From: Platerodrilus igneus
Lineage: Eukaryota > Arthropoda > Insecta > Coleoptera > Lycidae
Assembly (NCBI GenBank): GCA_036346225.1
Contig: JARFIW010001323.1
Span: 806,001-870,000, forward strand
DNA: 64,000 nucleotides
Reading direction: 5' to 3'
Made by a program: the position numbers and the translations under genes. Below, one piece after another: positions 24,564 to 36,744 of this stretch (position 1 is its first letter; every line of letters starts with the position of its first letter). A model generated the notes under the pieces. The model searched no databases. It worked only from the letters and a program-made list of their open reading frames with translations, and had not been told where the DNA came from.

Positions 24564-26166
24564 CTGAACGCCACCGCTGTGTGTTTTTCTCTAATCTTCT
24601 AATTTTATTATGCCACGGCTAGCCCTCTTTAATTTACACAGAGTGCACAACATTACGATGATTAATTTTCATTTACCCCTTTATGATTACTTGTTTGAAT
24701 TGATAAAACGAAGTCAATCAACATTCATATAATGAAAGGAAATAATATTTACACTTCATAATTTTTGTAATTTTTTAAATACACCTTTCAATCAATTAAT
24801 ATTATATGGATCATTTATCCCAAAATTTATAGCCTTTCAATTTAATATAAAGTCACCAAAAACGACACCTTTACAAAAACATCTAAAACGTTCGAGATTT
24901 TTTTATGATTTTTACGTAAGTTTCAACGTATTCAATGTTCTTGTTGACTCCTTACAAGCTTTAGAGGAATTTAATATATTCAGTGTTAAAATTTAAATTT
25001 GAAAAGATTCCTTAAAACTAGGCAGCTCTGACCTGTGATATTTCGATGAGTTGCTGCGTGTTGTGGATCAACACCCTTTTATTGTCTTTAATCAAAAACC
25101 AATGCTCTGCTTTATACTCTTTATGTTTGAACCAATAATTCACTACGGTTACCCCTTGTTTCCAAAATTCACTTCGTGCTTTATTCTATATTTCTCTGGA
25201 TACGCTTTGGACCTCTTCCTTTAAATATCACTTGGAATTCGTAGGTTTCTTAGTATTATAAATTTAGAATTATTTTACTTAGTTTTAGAAGTGTACCAGA
25301 ATTCGATTAGCAGTGGATTAAAAGCCGTTTTCTACAAAAACGGCAAAAACTTTTTCATATATTCTTTACGCAATTCTTATACAGCACTATTTTCACTATA
25401 ATATAAATTTTATTTATCTGACGCGTAAATATGTGATCAAGAGTATTGTAGATTTGACGTGCTTCAAATTGAGACTGCCCCTGACTTATCACCTCTGGAC
25501 GTTATATAACTTTTGCCCACTACATTTGGATTGGTTTTCCACACAGCCTTACGGATTGTTGCTACCAACCATATTTGTCCTGAACAATCCTAGTATATTT
25601 TCAAGCTGATTTCTGATGAAACTATTTTGGATTTTGGTATCATGCTGTTATTTACTATTGTTATCGTTGCGGGACTTTTAACTTATGTCTGATGTTTTGT
25701 GTAGATAAAGCTTTTGGAGACTTGTTCAAAATAAATGATGTAACACGATTGCTGTTTTTGTTTATGTATTTATTTAAACTGGTCTTTGAAAGTGCGTTTT
25801 CTTATCAAAGCGCTTATTGTTCCCTCTTTATTACAAGCGTAATTGCATGCAGATTTATTAGGTTTTATCTTATCTTCTGCGTATTTATTTTATAAAGTTG
25901 TAGAACACTTCTCAACGTAGTTTAATTACATGTATGATTATTTCTCAGCTAAATATGCGTTCTATTATTGAAAAATATGCTTACTGGCATTGATTAAAGT
26001 TAATTACGGTCTATATACAGGGTGTTAAATGCTTGCTATTGACATAATGTGCGAATTATTAATTTTCCTGTTAAATAAATGCAGTTTTCCGATTCCCATT
26101 GCTATTTACAGTTACTACGCGACCCTTACTACTCAATACACCCCTAAACAACCTCTTATCACAGTA
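24523..26166 (-). repeat. Array unit G
   Basis: This is the shortest and most diverged unit. It keeps the 3' terminus shared with D, the atgccacggctagccctc block at 24610-24628 and an ACTGTGATA-like far end at 26158-26166. I could not find the TATA/GGCTCTCT pair or the CAGGTAA heptamer, so it may be a decayed or deleted member. Confidence 0.5.
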
Positions 26167-26587
26167 ATATATATATATATATATATATATAAATCTTTGC
26201 CTCAAGTTCTTGGGTTTAGGTCTTAATTAAACTAATTACTAAAATATTTTTATTTCATATTCCAAACGTTTTAATCGCTTTTATGCGACATCTCTCAATG
26301 GATTTTCTACAATTAATTCAATATTGAAACAAATGGCTTTCATATTATATAGATTTGTTTACCTTAAAACGAAGATTAATTTACATAGGATCAATCTCTA
26401 AACACCACATATATTGCACATTTTTAATTATTTTATACGTCTTTTATTAACGATTTTGCTTAAAATGAACTATGCCGGACCAACATCAATAAGGTGACTG
26501 TTTTAGTTTAGTATTTTTACATTTAATAACTCGTTTTCCTCTATTAATCGACCATTGCTTCCTTTTCTAATCTTATCTAAACCTTTT

Positions 26588-26925
26588 TTGTTTTGGTTGA
26601 TTGTATTTTACCGGATGCTATTAATTTTTTAGACTTTTAATACGTTTTTTGCTAGCGGGTGGATTTTATTATACTGTGATTAACTTACTCATTTTTGTAT
26701 ATCGACCTTATGATAATCGCTTTTGGGATTTTGACTATATTTTAATATTATCAAACATTTATTTTGCTTTGGTTGACTGCATTTCTGTATGCTTTTTATT
26801 TAATTTTTTAGACTCTTAATGCGTTTTTGCTAGCCTGTGAAGATTATTTTATTATGCGGTGATATATCTTAACTAATTTTCGAATATCGGTCTTATCATT
26901 AACTGCTGTTGGGTTTTTTATAATA
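26588..26925. repeat. Direct repeat, period about 176 bp, two copies
   Basis: Both copies run ttttggttga.tg ... taattttttagac.ttaatgcg.ttttgctagc ... tat.gtgat, the second starting near 26765. No coding frame is seen. The remaining sequence at 26191-26587 is unassigned. Confidence 0.8.
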
Positions 26926-26929
26926 TACA

Positions 26930-28330
26930 TTATCATAAAAACAAAATTAAAATATGGAAAAGAAATAAAAGTAAGGAAAATACTCTAATAATAAAAAATA
27001 TAAGGAAAAGAAAACAGTTACTAAAACAAAATACAAATTTGTTAGTATTAAAACCAGATAAAGCTAACAAAACAGTAATTATGGGAAAAAAGCTTACGAT
27101 GATAAAATGATGGAGCTGCTAGTTGACACACAACCATATAAAGAAATAAAGCAAAACCGTACTAATAGATAACAGAAATTAAACAACGACTTGGGATGTG
27201 AGAAAATAACGGTTACATATCTCTTAAAGAATGCAAAGGACTAATGATCAACAACGGCACTACCACTAAAAATAATGGTCTGCCGAAGTTGCACAAAGAT
27301 GGCATCTCCATGAGGCCTATCGTGTTCACTGTACAATCACCTTATAATAAATTATCTGGTTTTTAAAAAACGTAATACAAAATATACTATATCAGAATAC
27401 ACGTTATATCAAAGATTCATGGACGTTCAAAGAGAAAATAAAAAAACATTGTCATTCCCCAAAACTATATCTAAGTATCATTAGATGTAATATCGTTATA
27501 TACTAACATTTCCATAGATTACACAATAAAACTAATAACCAATTAATGGAGTACATAAAATAATAACACCCCCAAAAGAAAAATCCTTTGTTTTTCATGT
27601 ACCAAAAATACGTGACCTTCAGCCATTATTCTGTAGATACACAAATGCAGCGGGAAATTCAAAAACGTTGAGTTAGAAATTGCTTTAAATATTTAAATTA
27701 ATTATTGTATGCAAAACTGCTTAATTTAGGCTCTAACGTAATAAAGAAACCTATTGAGGTGAACTTACAACGTAAAACAAGAACAGTACAATAAACTTAA
27801 AGAAGGTTGAAGGATATACCACAAAATAATAATACACTACACTAGCGTGAGTATATATGCCAACAAAATAATGGCGGATTTTATACATCCGCAAAAAAAT
27901 TTGGTCTTCCTAAAAACGCCGAGTGTCACTTCTTGTTATTATTATTATTCTATGATGGAGTACGATTAAGCAATACACTGATATTCCACAAAATTATTTT
28001 GTAAAAGCAGTAGAACTAGTACTTAGATCATCATATTTTAGCTATAAGAATAAATTTTATTTACAAATAAATGGATGTACTATGGAATGGCGCTATTAAG
28101 TGTAGTAGCGCAAATGATAGTAGAAGAAGCGGAAGTTCAAAATTTAAAACAAATTGATTTTCCATTGCCAATTTTCTTTCGGTATGCAGATGATTGTATC
28201 TGCGCCATACCCAAAGACAAATGTGATAGCATTGTAAATGTGTTTAATAGTTTCCATAATCAAATAAAATTCACAATCGAAATTGAAAAAGAACACAAAA
28301 TAATTTTTTTAGACATGACAGTACCAGGCG
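26930..28330 (+). pseudogene. Penelope-like element reverse transcriptase relic
   Basis: Penelope-like elements encode a telomerase-related reverse transcriptase. Signature segments appear in order: LLVLKPDKANKTVIM (about 27035-27085), LPKLHKDGISMRPIV (about 27280-27325), and from 28075 a continuous frame with VVAQMIVEE, FFRYADDC (catalytic YADD, near 28190) and IIFLDMTV. Frameshifts break the first half. A 365-bp foreign repeat (27585-27950) splits the gene between the central and catalytic regions. No GIY-YIG endonuclease part is visible: after FLDMTV the sequence passes directly into the terminal-repeat block at 28331, so the C-terminus was lost. Confidence 0.75.
27585..27950. repeat. 365-bp interspersed repeat, copy 1
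   Basis: The block is about 80-85% identical to 49966-50330 (for example cattattctgtag.tacaca and attgctttaaatatttaaatt). It interrupts the Penelope reverse transcriptase, so it behaves as an insertion. No terminal inverted repeats or coding frame are evident. Confidence 0.7.
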
Positions 28331-28391
28331 AAACGCTCGACAGGATGCCCTCGTGGTTGAATTTGAGTCACTTGCCAATAATTCCTTTTTA
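28331..28391 (+). repeat. Penelope terminal-repeat block, interrupted copy
   Basis: The sequence from gaaacgctcgacaggatg to ttttta matches 39417-39480 almost base for base. It is cut at CTTTG by the BEL/Pao insertion and resumes at 39188 with CTTTGTATTAATTT. The second, uninterrupted copy lies at 39417-39530, so the repeat is tandem, as is usual for Penelope-like elements with their pseudo-LTRs. Confidence 0.75.
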
Positions 28392-28396
28392 CTTTG

Positions 28397-28834
28397 TGAT
28401 TGGGGGGGGGTTAAGGAGGTTGATATAAATGTGTGATATAAATATGCAAATTATAATGAAGGACCAATTGCTTTTGTAGCAATAACGATAATGGTGGAGC
28501 GGTTATGTAATAACTAAAAACAACTACAAACTAATTAAGGAAGGGTATAAATACCTTAAGTCCTGTGCCGCTGTGGGCAATGAACCGTTCACGCACAAAG
28601 CTTTCGACGGAGAACCAGTAACACGCTCGACCGGGTGATGGTCTCGCTTTCAAAAGCTCTAATACGACCGTCCTTTGCAAGGGTTCTGATGCGACTTGCT
28701 TCTGTAAAGGCTCGAGTACGACTGTCTTCACACACTCACTGCCGGTATATAAAATGTTTCACTTAAACTGTAGGATGCACGCACGAAGTATTTATTGTCA
28801 CAAATTCCAATGAATGTTCGATGATGACGTAACA
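28397..28834 (-). repeat. BEL/Pao 3' LTR
   Basis: About 438 bp, nearly identical to 38748-39187. On the minus strand TATATA near 28745-28752 could serve as a TATA box and AATAAAT near 28790 as a poly(A) signal. The 66-codon minus frame at 28531-28731 is LTR sequence and occurs in both LTRs, so it is not a gene. Confidence 0.92.
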
Positions 28835-29082
28835 TACCGCCCACCAAATTCATAGAATTTTGAAAAAGAGGGAAGTAGGTTGGGTGAAGGAAATCACATG
28901 GGATTTGACCTTGCTAGGAAAACAGGTAACGAAAGATAGGGCGGTGCACTACAGCGAGCGATATTACCAACTATGCAAAAATAAAAAATAAAAATATATA
29001 TGTAAATAAGCAAATATGTAAAAATAATATACTACTATACATGTAAAAAATGTGTATATACATCTAAACATAAAAAATAAAA

Positions 29083-31844
29083 TTAAAATACCGGTAGCGG
29101 TGCTAGTTTGACCAAAGGTCGCTTTAGTGTGCCATGTGCAGTTTTGATTTGGGTAATACGTGCTGCCGGTAGGTCTCCCATAGGAGGAGTTACCAGGACC
29201 GGTTTGGTACGAAAACATCTATGACATGATGATAAGTAATTTCTGATTGAATTTTTAATGGAAAGGATCCAAAAATTCTGTTGTATAAAATACGCTGTGG
29301 TATTAACACCAGGATGGCAATACCTTTCATGAGTTGACAGAATGATAAGTTCGGTTAATCGGTGCCGCTGAGGCAATAACGCAGGAAACTTTTCGAAATA
29401 GGAAAGCGAAGAATGTGTCAAGCGCCCACCTACTCTTAAGATGTTTTGTGGATCAACAAATGGAGAAAGTTTTCGCAAGCCTTTAGGTAATTTACGGTTT
29501 GCCTTAATCGAAGCTATTTCCTTTAAAAATGTAACATTTTGTACATGCCGAACGATAATCATGAGAGCATTGTGTAATTCAATGTCTGTTAAGGGACCCG
29601 TATGACGTTGAGCCATGGGTTTAGAAAATCTATAAATATAAGCCACGATGCCTTGGATTTTATATAACGATGAAAAGCGACTTAGTAACATGTCAATGAC
29701 GTTTGGATCTGTTTGAGCGACAAATGTTAGGATCTTCTTTTCCGTAGTTACCTCAGCAATTGAGGTTGACAATGTTGGTTGAGGCGGCCACGATTCACTA
29801 GGGTAGTGAAGCCATTCACGCCCCGCCCACCATAGCGAACATGAATTAACCGCGCTTGGCATTAATCCCCGAGGTGCAGGATCAGCCGGATTATGCGAAG
29901 ATTTAATATAAAACCATCGGCTAGGTGCAATGATTTCTTGAATGTGGCTAACACGGTTTGCCACAAAAGTTTTCCAACGAAAAGGTGGAGAACGTATCCA
30001 AGTGAGAGCGACCGTAGAATCACTCCACGCTGAAACATCGGAGATGTCAATCAAGCCTTGATAAGAACGAATGGTAAAAGAAAGTAAATCGGTTAATAAA
30101 ACGGCGGCACATAATTCCAAACGTGGAATTGAAATGCGCTTAATTGGAGCTACTTTTGTTTTAGCGGTTACAAATTGTACAGTTATTTCTCCAGTAGTTT
30201 GATTTATGAACTGAAAATACACTACCGCTGCATACCCTACCTCGCTAGCATCGCAAAACCCATGCAAATGACAAGTAAAAGGATCCGAAGGGGGTAAACA
30301 ACGTGGTAACTTTAATGACGATAATAACGGCAACTCTTCTTGGTATTGCTGCCATTGAGACGAAATGTCTGCTGGTGGGATGTCATCACAATTTAAACCT
30401 AACATCCACAGATGCTGGATTAGGCGTTTTGCAAAAGTGTTAGTGGGGCTAAAACCCTAATGGATCATATATTCTGGCAACTTGCGAAAGTATGTTGCGC
30501 TTTGTACATATTGGGTTTAATGGTTTAACCCGAAATGAGAAAATATCTTCTGTAGGTGACCATTGAAGACCTAATATTTTTATTGATTCGTCAGAATCGA
30601 AATCGAGAGAAGTATATTGGCAAAAATCTGACGGAATGCCTTCCAAAATAGAAACTGAATTAGAACTCCATTTTCGAAGTTCAAAACCAGCCAAATGTAA
30701 AAGTCGGATAAGTTGATCTTTAATTTCGCGGGCCGATTGTATAGAATCTCCACCGGCGACGAAATCATCAATATATAGATTTGACCGTATAGCGTCAGCG
30801 GCTAACGGAAACCTTGTGCCTTCGTTAATGGCTAATTGCTGAAGAGTTTTTTATGCTAAATAAGGCGATGACTTAATACCGTAGGTCACTGTATTAAGCT
30901 GATATGTCTGGATGGGTTCTTTTGTGGAGAACCGCCAAACAATTAATTGAAACTTTCGATGTTCTTCGGTAACCAAAATTTGTCGATACATTTGGCGAAC
31001 ATCACAAGTAAAAACGAAACGATGAGTACGAAATTTCAGTAAGATTGACGAAATATCATTTTGGAGACTAGGTCCAGCCAATTGAGTGTCATTAAGTGAC
31101 ACGTTGTTTTTAGCCTTTGCAGAGGCGTCAAAAACCACACGAATTTTAGAAGTATGACCTTCTTCTTTAAACACAGGGTGATGGGGTAAAAATAATTATC
31201 GTTCCCAACGGGCGGAGAATCGAGTAATGCCATATGACCTGCATCAAGATAGTCCTGCATGAAATTGTTGTATTGGGCGCGTAGCTCCGGTTGAGCATGC
31301 AATTTGCGCTCCAACGAAAATAGTCGTTTTTTAGCCATGTCAAAGCAATTATCAAAAACGGGCAAAGTATCGTTGAACGGTAACGCAACAATAAAACGAC
31401 CGCTAGGGTCACGAGAAAACGTGTTTTCAAAATCAAATCTGCCTTTTCTTCTTCTGGAGAAGTATAAGGCTTGGATGGCAACTCTTCTATCTCCCAAAAC
31501 CGCCTTAGGGTCTGGTCGATAGGATCTTCTACAGAAGTAAAAAATGCTTGAACAGTATCAGGCTGCAAGCTTTTTGTGGGACCAATAATAGTCCAACCAA
31601 AACTTGTATTTATGGCGGCAGGCTGAAGAAATTTGCCATGTATAACACCGCCATTGACGATGAACGGATAAACATCTGCTCCAAGGAGCATGTCAATGGT
31701 TCCTGGGGAGTTCCAGGTCGGGTCTGCAAAGTGCAGGCCGCATAAGTGTTCCCAATTATTAGGAACTTCAACGCTAGGTAATTTGCCAGATATTGACGAA
31801 AGCACAAAAGTTGTGACTTCTAGAGATTTTTCAGAGTCTAACAT
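29083..31844 (-). pseudogene. BEL/Pao pol: RT, RNase H, partial integrase
   Basis: The segments 31844-31167, 31497-31036, 31174-30851, 30694-30449 and 30405-29083 continue one another in different frames. The reverse transcriptase shows RVVFDASA and then a YIDD box near 30762-30773. RNase H of the peptidase-A17-linked BEL type follows (CDASEVGYAAVVYF, SWSDSTVAL-like AWSDSTVAL, NPADPAPRG). The integrase keeps its zinc-binding H-H-C-C (HERYCHPG and CHRC). The catalytic core of integrase is missing: the frame ends a few residues after MGDLPAARI. At least four single-base frameshifts occur. The protein would copy and insert the element; this copy cannot. Confidence 0.85.
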
Positions 31845-31849
31845 AGAGC

Positions 31850-32100
31850 GAATGGTACAGCTGACGGCACCCTATTGACTGCTGAAGTTGTCTGCCCAAG
31901 TCCATAAATCGGAACTTGAGAACGTATGCGTGGAAGCCAAAGTTTGCTCACGCAATCGTCTCGAATAAAGCTAGCTTGAGAGCCAGGGTCTAAGAGTACC
32001 CTGATCTGTTTGTCTACCAGACCGGTCTTGAACTTCCACAACAGCAGTGGAGAGTAAGACAGTAACCCCAAGATTTGAATTCGTCTGTGAAGACAAAACA
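31850..32100 (-). pseudogene. BEL/Pao aspartic protease relic
   Basis: The frame at 32101-31838 carries VLLDPGSQASFI, matching the retroviral-type protease active site, where D-S/T-G is expected; here the middle residue is proline. It lies between gag and reverse transcriptase as expected for a polyprotein processing protease. The change, or a sequencing error, would probably abolish activity. Confidence 0.65.
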
Positions 32101-32925
32101 TTTGCCGGAATAGGAGGCTGACTGCGTCCTATTGGCATTTTTATGCATAGGTGTAGCGATCAGTTCAGCTGAACGGCTAGAAGCAGGTTGCGATTCAAAA
32201 TGTAGCAAGGTATTATGCGGCTTGGCGCAAATTCGACAGGAATTATAAGATTTGCATTGCATGGACGCATGGTCTGTTCGTAAGCAATTTAAACAAAGGC
32301 GTAAGCGTTTGACAATGTCGAAACGTTCCGTCGGAGTTTTCTTTAGAAACGATTGACATCTGTAAATTAAGTGATTGCCTTTGCAGGAAGGACAATGGTG
32401 CGAAAATGAATTATTTGAGTCACTGGAGCTACTTGGTGTGTCCAGTGAAACTACGTTAGAAGAAACCTTTGGTTTAAATTGAAACGCTGAGGATTTCTTA
32501 GGCACTGATGTGTGCGATGTATGGACAGTCGTCGAATAAGAAACAGGTGCGGTTGAAGAAAAGGTTTCCAACGCTGCACATTGTTGAGTTAAAAAATATC
32601 TCAAATCCTCGAAATTGGGTATTTGCTTCGGATCCGATTGGAGTTCGAAGCGTTTTCTAGTGAACGGATCGAGTTTTTCTAAAAGACAATCGACCAGAAT
32701 AAAGTTCCAATGTTCAGTGGAAAACTTTAAGTTAGTTAGAACAGCAAGGTTCTCTGCAAAACAATCAATAAGTGCCCTAAGTTTCTTAGGGTCTTCTGAT
32801 TTTAAAGGTGGAAAGTCATTCATTGCTTTCCAATGCAAAGTTGTCAATAAACGCGGATTGCTAAATCTCTCACGCAAGGCGTTATATGAGATAATAAAGT
32901 TATCCCCCGAAATGGGTACAGATTT
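32014..32925 (-). pseudogene. BEL/Pao gag, C-terminal part
   Basis: A frame of about 300 codons continues the gag of 37533-38030 across the LINE insertion. It has the DUF1759-type core (ALRERFSNPRLL; LDPFTRKRFE) and then CCHC-like knuckles (CPSCKGNHLIYRC; CLNCLRTDHASMQC; CRICAKPHNTLLH). These proteins package the element's RNA. At the insertion point the two halves share GGGTACAGATTT, and the reading frame is the same on both sides, so gag was intact when the LINE landed. Confidence 0.85.
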
Positions 32926-33218
32926 CGAATGGACCTGCACCTTGCCGAAGTTCTAAATTACTAGAACAGGTGAAATGGCTTGCGTGTTCTAATGAGCTAA
33001 AGAGCCAAACTACAGGTCCAACCAAAGTAGTAGGGTCTCTAGTGAGGAACCAGACTAAGACAGGTCCCCGAAAGAGGGCAGCGGCTCTTTCGGTACTTAG
33101 ATTGGCAGAGACCATAGGGGTCGGTATGGCAGTCTAAGACACACTACCGCGATGTGGAAGGCAACGGGAAACCACCACATTATCTCCCAAGTACACAGCG
33201 TACCTAAATTATAATAAA

Positions 33219-36181
33219 ATGATGGCATTCTCTGGGGTAAAAGATTCCGGAGTTAAAATAGTCCCCCATTCGGATCTCCGGGAGGGGACTACTTCGGAGG
33301 ATGCGATCGGAAAGTTAAAAATAAGAGTCGGGAACATTCTGCGAGTCGGAGCGTGGAATGTTAGAAGTATGAAGCAAGTAGGTAAGCTAGAGAACCTAAA
33401 AATCGAAATGAATAGGTTATCACTAGACATAGTAGGGATCAGCGAAGTTCGGTGGCCAGAGGCGGGGGATTTTTGGAGTGGAGACTTCAGGGTAATTCAT
33501 ACAGGAGCAGAGGACGGAAATTTGGGTGTGGGGATAGTTATGCGGAAAAAGATAGGACACTGTGTGGAAAATTACTTACAAAAGAACGAAAGAGTACTCA
33601 TGGTTAGATTAGAATCTAAACCGGTAAACACAGTAATAATACAAGTATACATGCCCACCTCTAGCTACAGTGACGAAGAGGTAGAAGCCATCTACAAAGA
33701 TATCGAAGACATCTTAAGATACGTAAAGGACATAAAAATTTAATATTTCCGGGGGATTTTAATGCTGTGGTAGGTGAGGGTAGGGAAGGAGCGGTAGTAG
33801 GTTTATTTGGTTTAGGCACGAGAAACGACAGGAAATAGGCTGGTAGAATTTTGCGACAAGAACAATTTAATCATCACAAACACATTATTTCAACATCATG
33901 CTAGAAGACGATATACGTGGAAGATGCCAGGAGATATAGGAAGATATCAAATAGATTACATTCTTGTTTGACAACGGTTTAGGAATCAAGTAAAAGACTG
34001 TAGAAGCTACCCAGAAGCAGATATAGATACTGACCACAACATCGTAATTATGAAGGCCGCACTTAAATTTAAAAATCTGAAAAAGAGGAACGGAAAAAAG
34101 CACTTGGACTTAGAGAAACTAAAAGACAAAGATATTCAAGTAAGATTCGAAAAAAAGTCAAATGAATTGCTGAATGATATCGCGAAAATATCTGAAACTA
34201 AGGAAGTAGAAACAGAATGGAATAACATTAAATCCAGCCTAGACAGGGCGGCCAGAGATATTTTGGGGTATACACAAAAAGAAAATAAGAAACCATGGAT
34301 AACAAAGGATATCGTGAATTTAATAGAAGAAAGACGAAAATACAAAAATAAATCAGACGAAACAGGAAAACAGAGATACAAAGCCATAAAATGGGAAATT
34401 ATTCGAAAATGCAGGAAAGCTAAAGAACAATGGATTGATGAAAAGTGCAAAGAAGTACAAACTAAGATGGAAATAGGAAAGACAGACGAAGCATACAAAT
34501 TAATTAGAATGAATTTTAGGGATATAAAACCGTATAGCAAAAATATAAGGGACGCACAAGGAAACGTCATTATAGAAAACGTAGAGAAAGTGAGTAGATG
34601 GCAAGAATATATAGGAATTTATATGCAGGAGAGGAACTAACTGCATTAGAAAAGGAATCAGACATTGAAAATGATGACTTGGGATATCCTATACTTCGAG
34701 ACGAGTTTGAATTAGCATTAAAGAGTCTGAAAATGGTAAGGCGCCGGGTACAGATAAGGTGCAAGCAGAAACTCTAAAAGCTGCTGGACAAGCAGTAACA
34801 GAACGTCTCTTCCAACTTGTAAGCTATATGTATGAGACAGGCGAGATACCCAAAGATTTCAAACGTAGCATCATAGTAACTATACCAAAAAGAAAGGCGC
34901 GGATAGATGTGAAAATTTTCGAACAATAAGTTTGACAGCACACGTGTCAAAAATATTAACTAGAATTGTGCAAAGACGAATGGAAAAACGAGCTGAAGAA
35001 ATACTAGGAGAAGACCAATTTGGGTTTAGGCGAAACAGGGGAACACGGGAGGCTATTTTAGCTCTGAGAGTGATAATGGAGAAAACAATAGAAAAAGGGA
35101 AAGCATGTATATAGGGTTTGTAGATCTGGAAAAAGCATTCGACAATGTAAATTGGAAAAAATGTTTGAAATACTCAAAAGGATTGGAATGAGTTATAGGA
35201 TAGACGAATAGTACATAGCTTATACAAAGAGCAAACAGCAGTAATAGAATTAGAGCAGGAACGTAGAAAAGTAAACATTAGGAAAGGGGTGAGACAGGGA
35301 TGTGCCCTATCCCCATTGATTTTAACTTGTACATAGAAGAGGCAATGAATACTGTCAAATGCAGAAAGACATTTGGAATTACTATGCAGGGACAAAAATT
35401 GATATGCTTAGATTTGCAGATGATATAGCGGTATTAGCATCTAGCAAGGAAGAGTTAGAAGCGGCTCTTAATGAAATGGAAACGGTTCTAACAGAGAGAT
35501 ACGGTATGAAAATTAACAAAACTAAAACTAAAGTTCTAGTTTGCAAAGGTGGGGAAAATAAATCAAAAACGAGAATACAAGTATTTAACACGAACTTACA
35601 AGAGGTTAAGGATTTCTGCTACCTAGGAAGCCAAATAACGCAAGATGGGAAAAGCACAAAAGATATAAAACAAAGATTAGCACAAGGTCGTGCTACATTT
35701 AACAAGAAAAAACAACTATTGTGCTCAAAGACCACAAACATAGAAACAAGGAAAAGATTGCTTAAAACATATGTGTGGAGCACAGCACTGTACGGCTGTG
35801 AAGCCTGGACAGTAGGAGAAGCGGACAAGAAAAAGGTAGAAGCCTTTGAAATGTGGTGTTACAGGCGTATGATGAAGATATCATGGACAGACAAAGTTAA
35901 GAACGAAGAGGTACTAAAATGGTAGGGAAGAAAGAAATATGTGGAAAACGGTAAAAAATAGGAGAGATAGGATGATAGGCCACATACTACGGCATGAGGG
36001 AATAGTGCGGAATATTTTAGAAGCAGAGATAGGAAAAAAGAGAAGAAGAGGCAGACCTAGATTAGACTACTGCACACAGATAGTAAAAGATGTAGGCTGT
36101 AGAGGTTTCAGGGAGATGTGTAGGCTAGCCCAGAATAGAAATCAATGGAGGTACGCATCCAACCAATCCCAAGATGGGTAA
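33219..36181 (+). pseudogene. RTE-type LINE endonuclease-reverse transcriptase
   Basis: The frame opens near 33219. The APE endonuclease shows GAWNVRSM, IVGISEVRW, then after a frameshift PGDFNAVVGE and YTWKMPGD, ending in TDHNIVIM. The reverse transcriptase shows KAPGTDKVQAE, QFGFRRNRGTREAI, FVDLEKAFDNV, RQGCALSPL, the catalytic FADDIAVL (near 35412-35435) and KTKVLV. The C-terminus has YGCEAWT, YRRMMKISWTDKV and GHILRHE...GRPRLDY. The endonuclease nicks target DNA and the reverse transcriptase copies the RNA there. About five frameshifts, with few stops, divide an otherwise well-preserved protein. I place it in the RTE group from its layout and conserved words; a related clade is possible. 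Confidence 0.85.
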
Positions 36182-36744
36182 ACTAATGACGAAAAGATAA
36201 CTGTTCTTAAACATGATGATTATTATAAGTAACTACAAGAATTGGTTGGGCAATATTCTCGAATAATGTTAAGTGTGTGAAAGGATTTACTAGAAAACCA
36301 TTATTTCGGCAAATGTCTAAGTGTTGGGGATCTTGGTAGCCACAGGTTGCTTAACCTCCTTCACTGAATCTCGGTAAAATAGAATAAAATTAGAAAACAA
36401 TAGAAAGGAACGAGCTGAATACACATACTCCTGAAAAAAGAAAAGAAGAAAAAGAAGAAACCACCAAAACGCAAAATCAAAGAAGCTGCCTATATAACCC
36501 TACATCAAAATAACTGCGTTGCAAACGAATCCATGACTTTCAGTAAACAATGGATTCCATTACTAAAAGAATTAACAAAAGAAATAACAAATGAAAATCA
36601 AATGCCCACAATATCTAGGTAGGATTGCAAGTTTTCCTGGGTTTTCCTTGCAATATTAACATGAAATAACCCTACATACATGATTTCTATTTATACATAA
36701 AATAACTAATTACATAAAATAAGCATATTAACAATCCTTGTAAA
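36182..36744. other. Unassigned sequence between LINE ORF and tandem repeat
   Basis: The LINE 3' UTR probably ends near 36225 (aaacatgatgattatt). The rest has no recognised family, though a patch near 36300-36360 (ggtagccacaggttgcttaacctcc) is less AT-rich. Confidence 0.45.

Larger units (their letters stand above)
13309..26190. repeat. Array of six TA-bounded noncoding units
   Basis: Units B, F, C, E, D and G follow one another with (TA)n tracts at every junction (13309-13320, 15377-15546 in three blocks, 17709-17715, 19858-19890, 22083-22126, 24491-24522, 26167-26190). Unit lengths are about 2.06, 2.16, 2.14, 2.19, 2.36 and 1.64 kb. All are read on the minus strand except D. B and C align along nearly their whole length; the others share landmarks only. 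The common 3' terminus is CACAGCA or a close variant beside the TA tract. No open frame is conserved among units, so they look like noncoding elements that insert next to TA microsatellites, or a tandemly amplified transcript unit. Confidence 0.75.

Noticed and set aside
28331..28391. Second hammerhead at the interrupted Penelope repeat
   Set aside because: GAAAC and the cleavage side are present, but the upstream stem I strand and CTGATGA-like box are replaced by reverse transcriptase sequence, so no fold is possible.
28531..28731. 66-codon minus-strand frame, repeated at 38884-39084
   Set aside because: Both copies lie wholly inside the two BEL LTRs. The repetition reflects the LTR pair, not a gene family.
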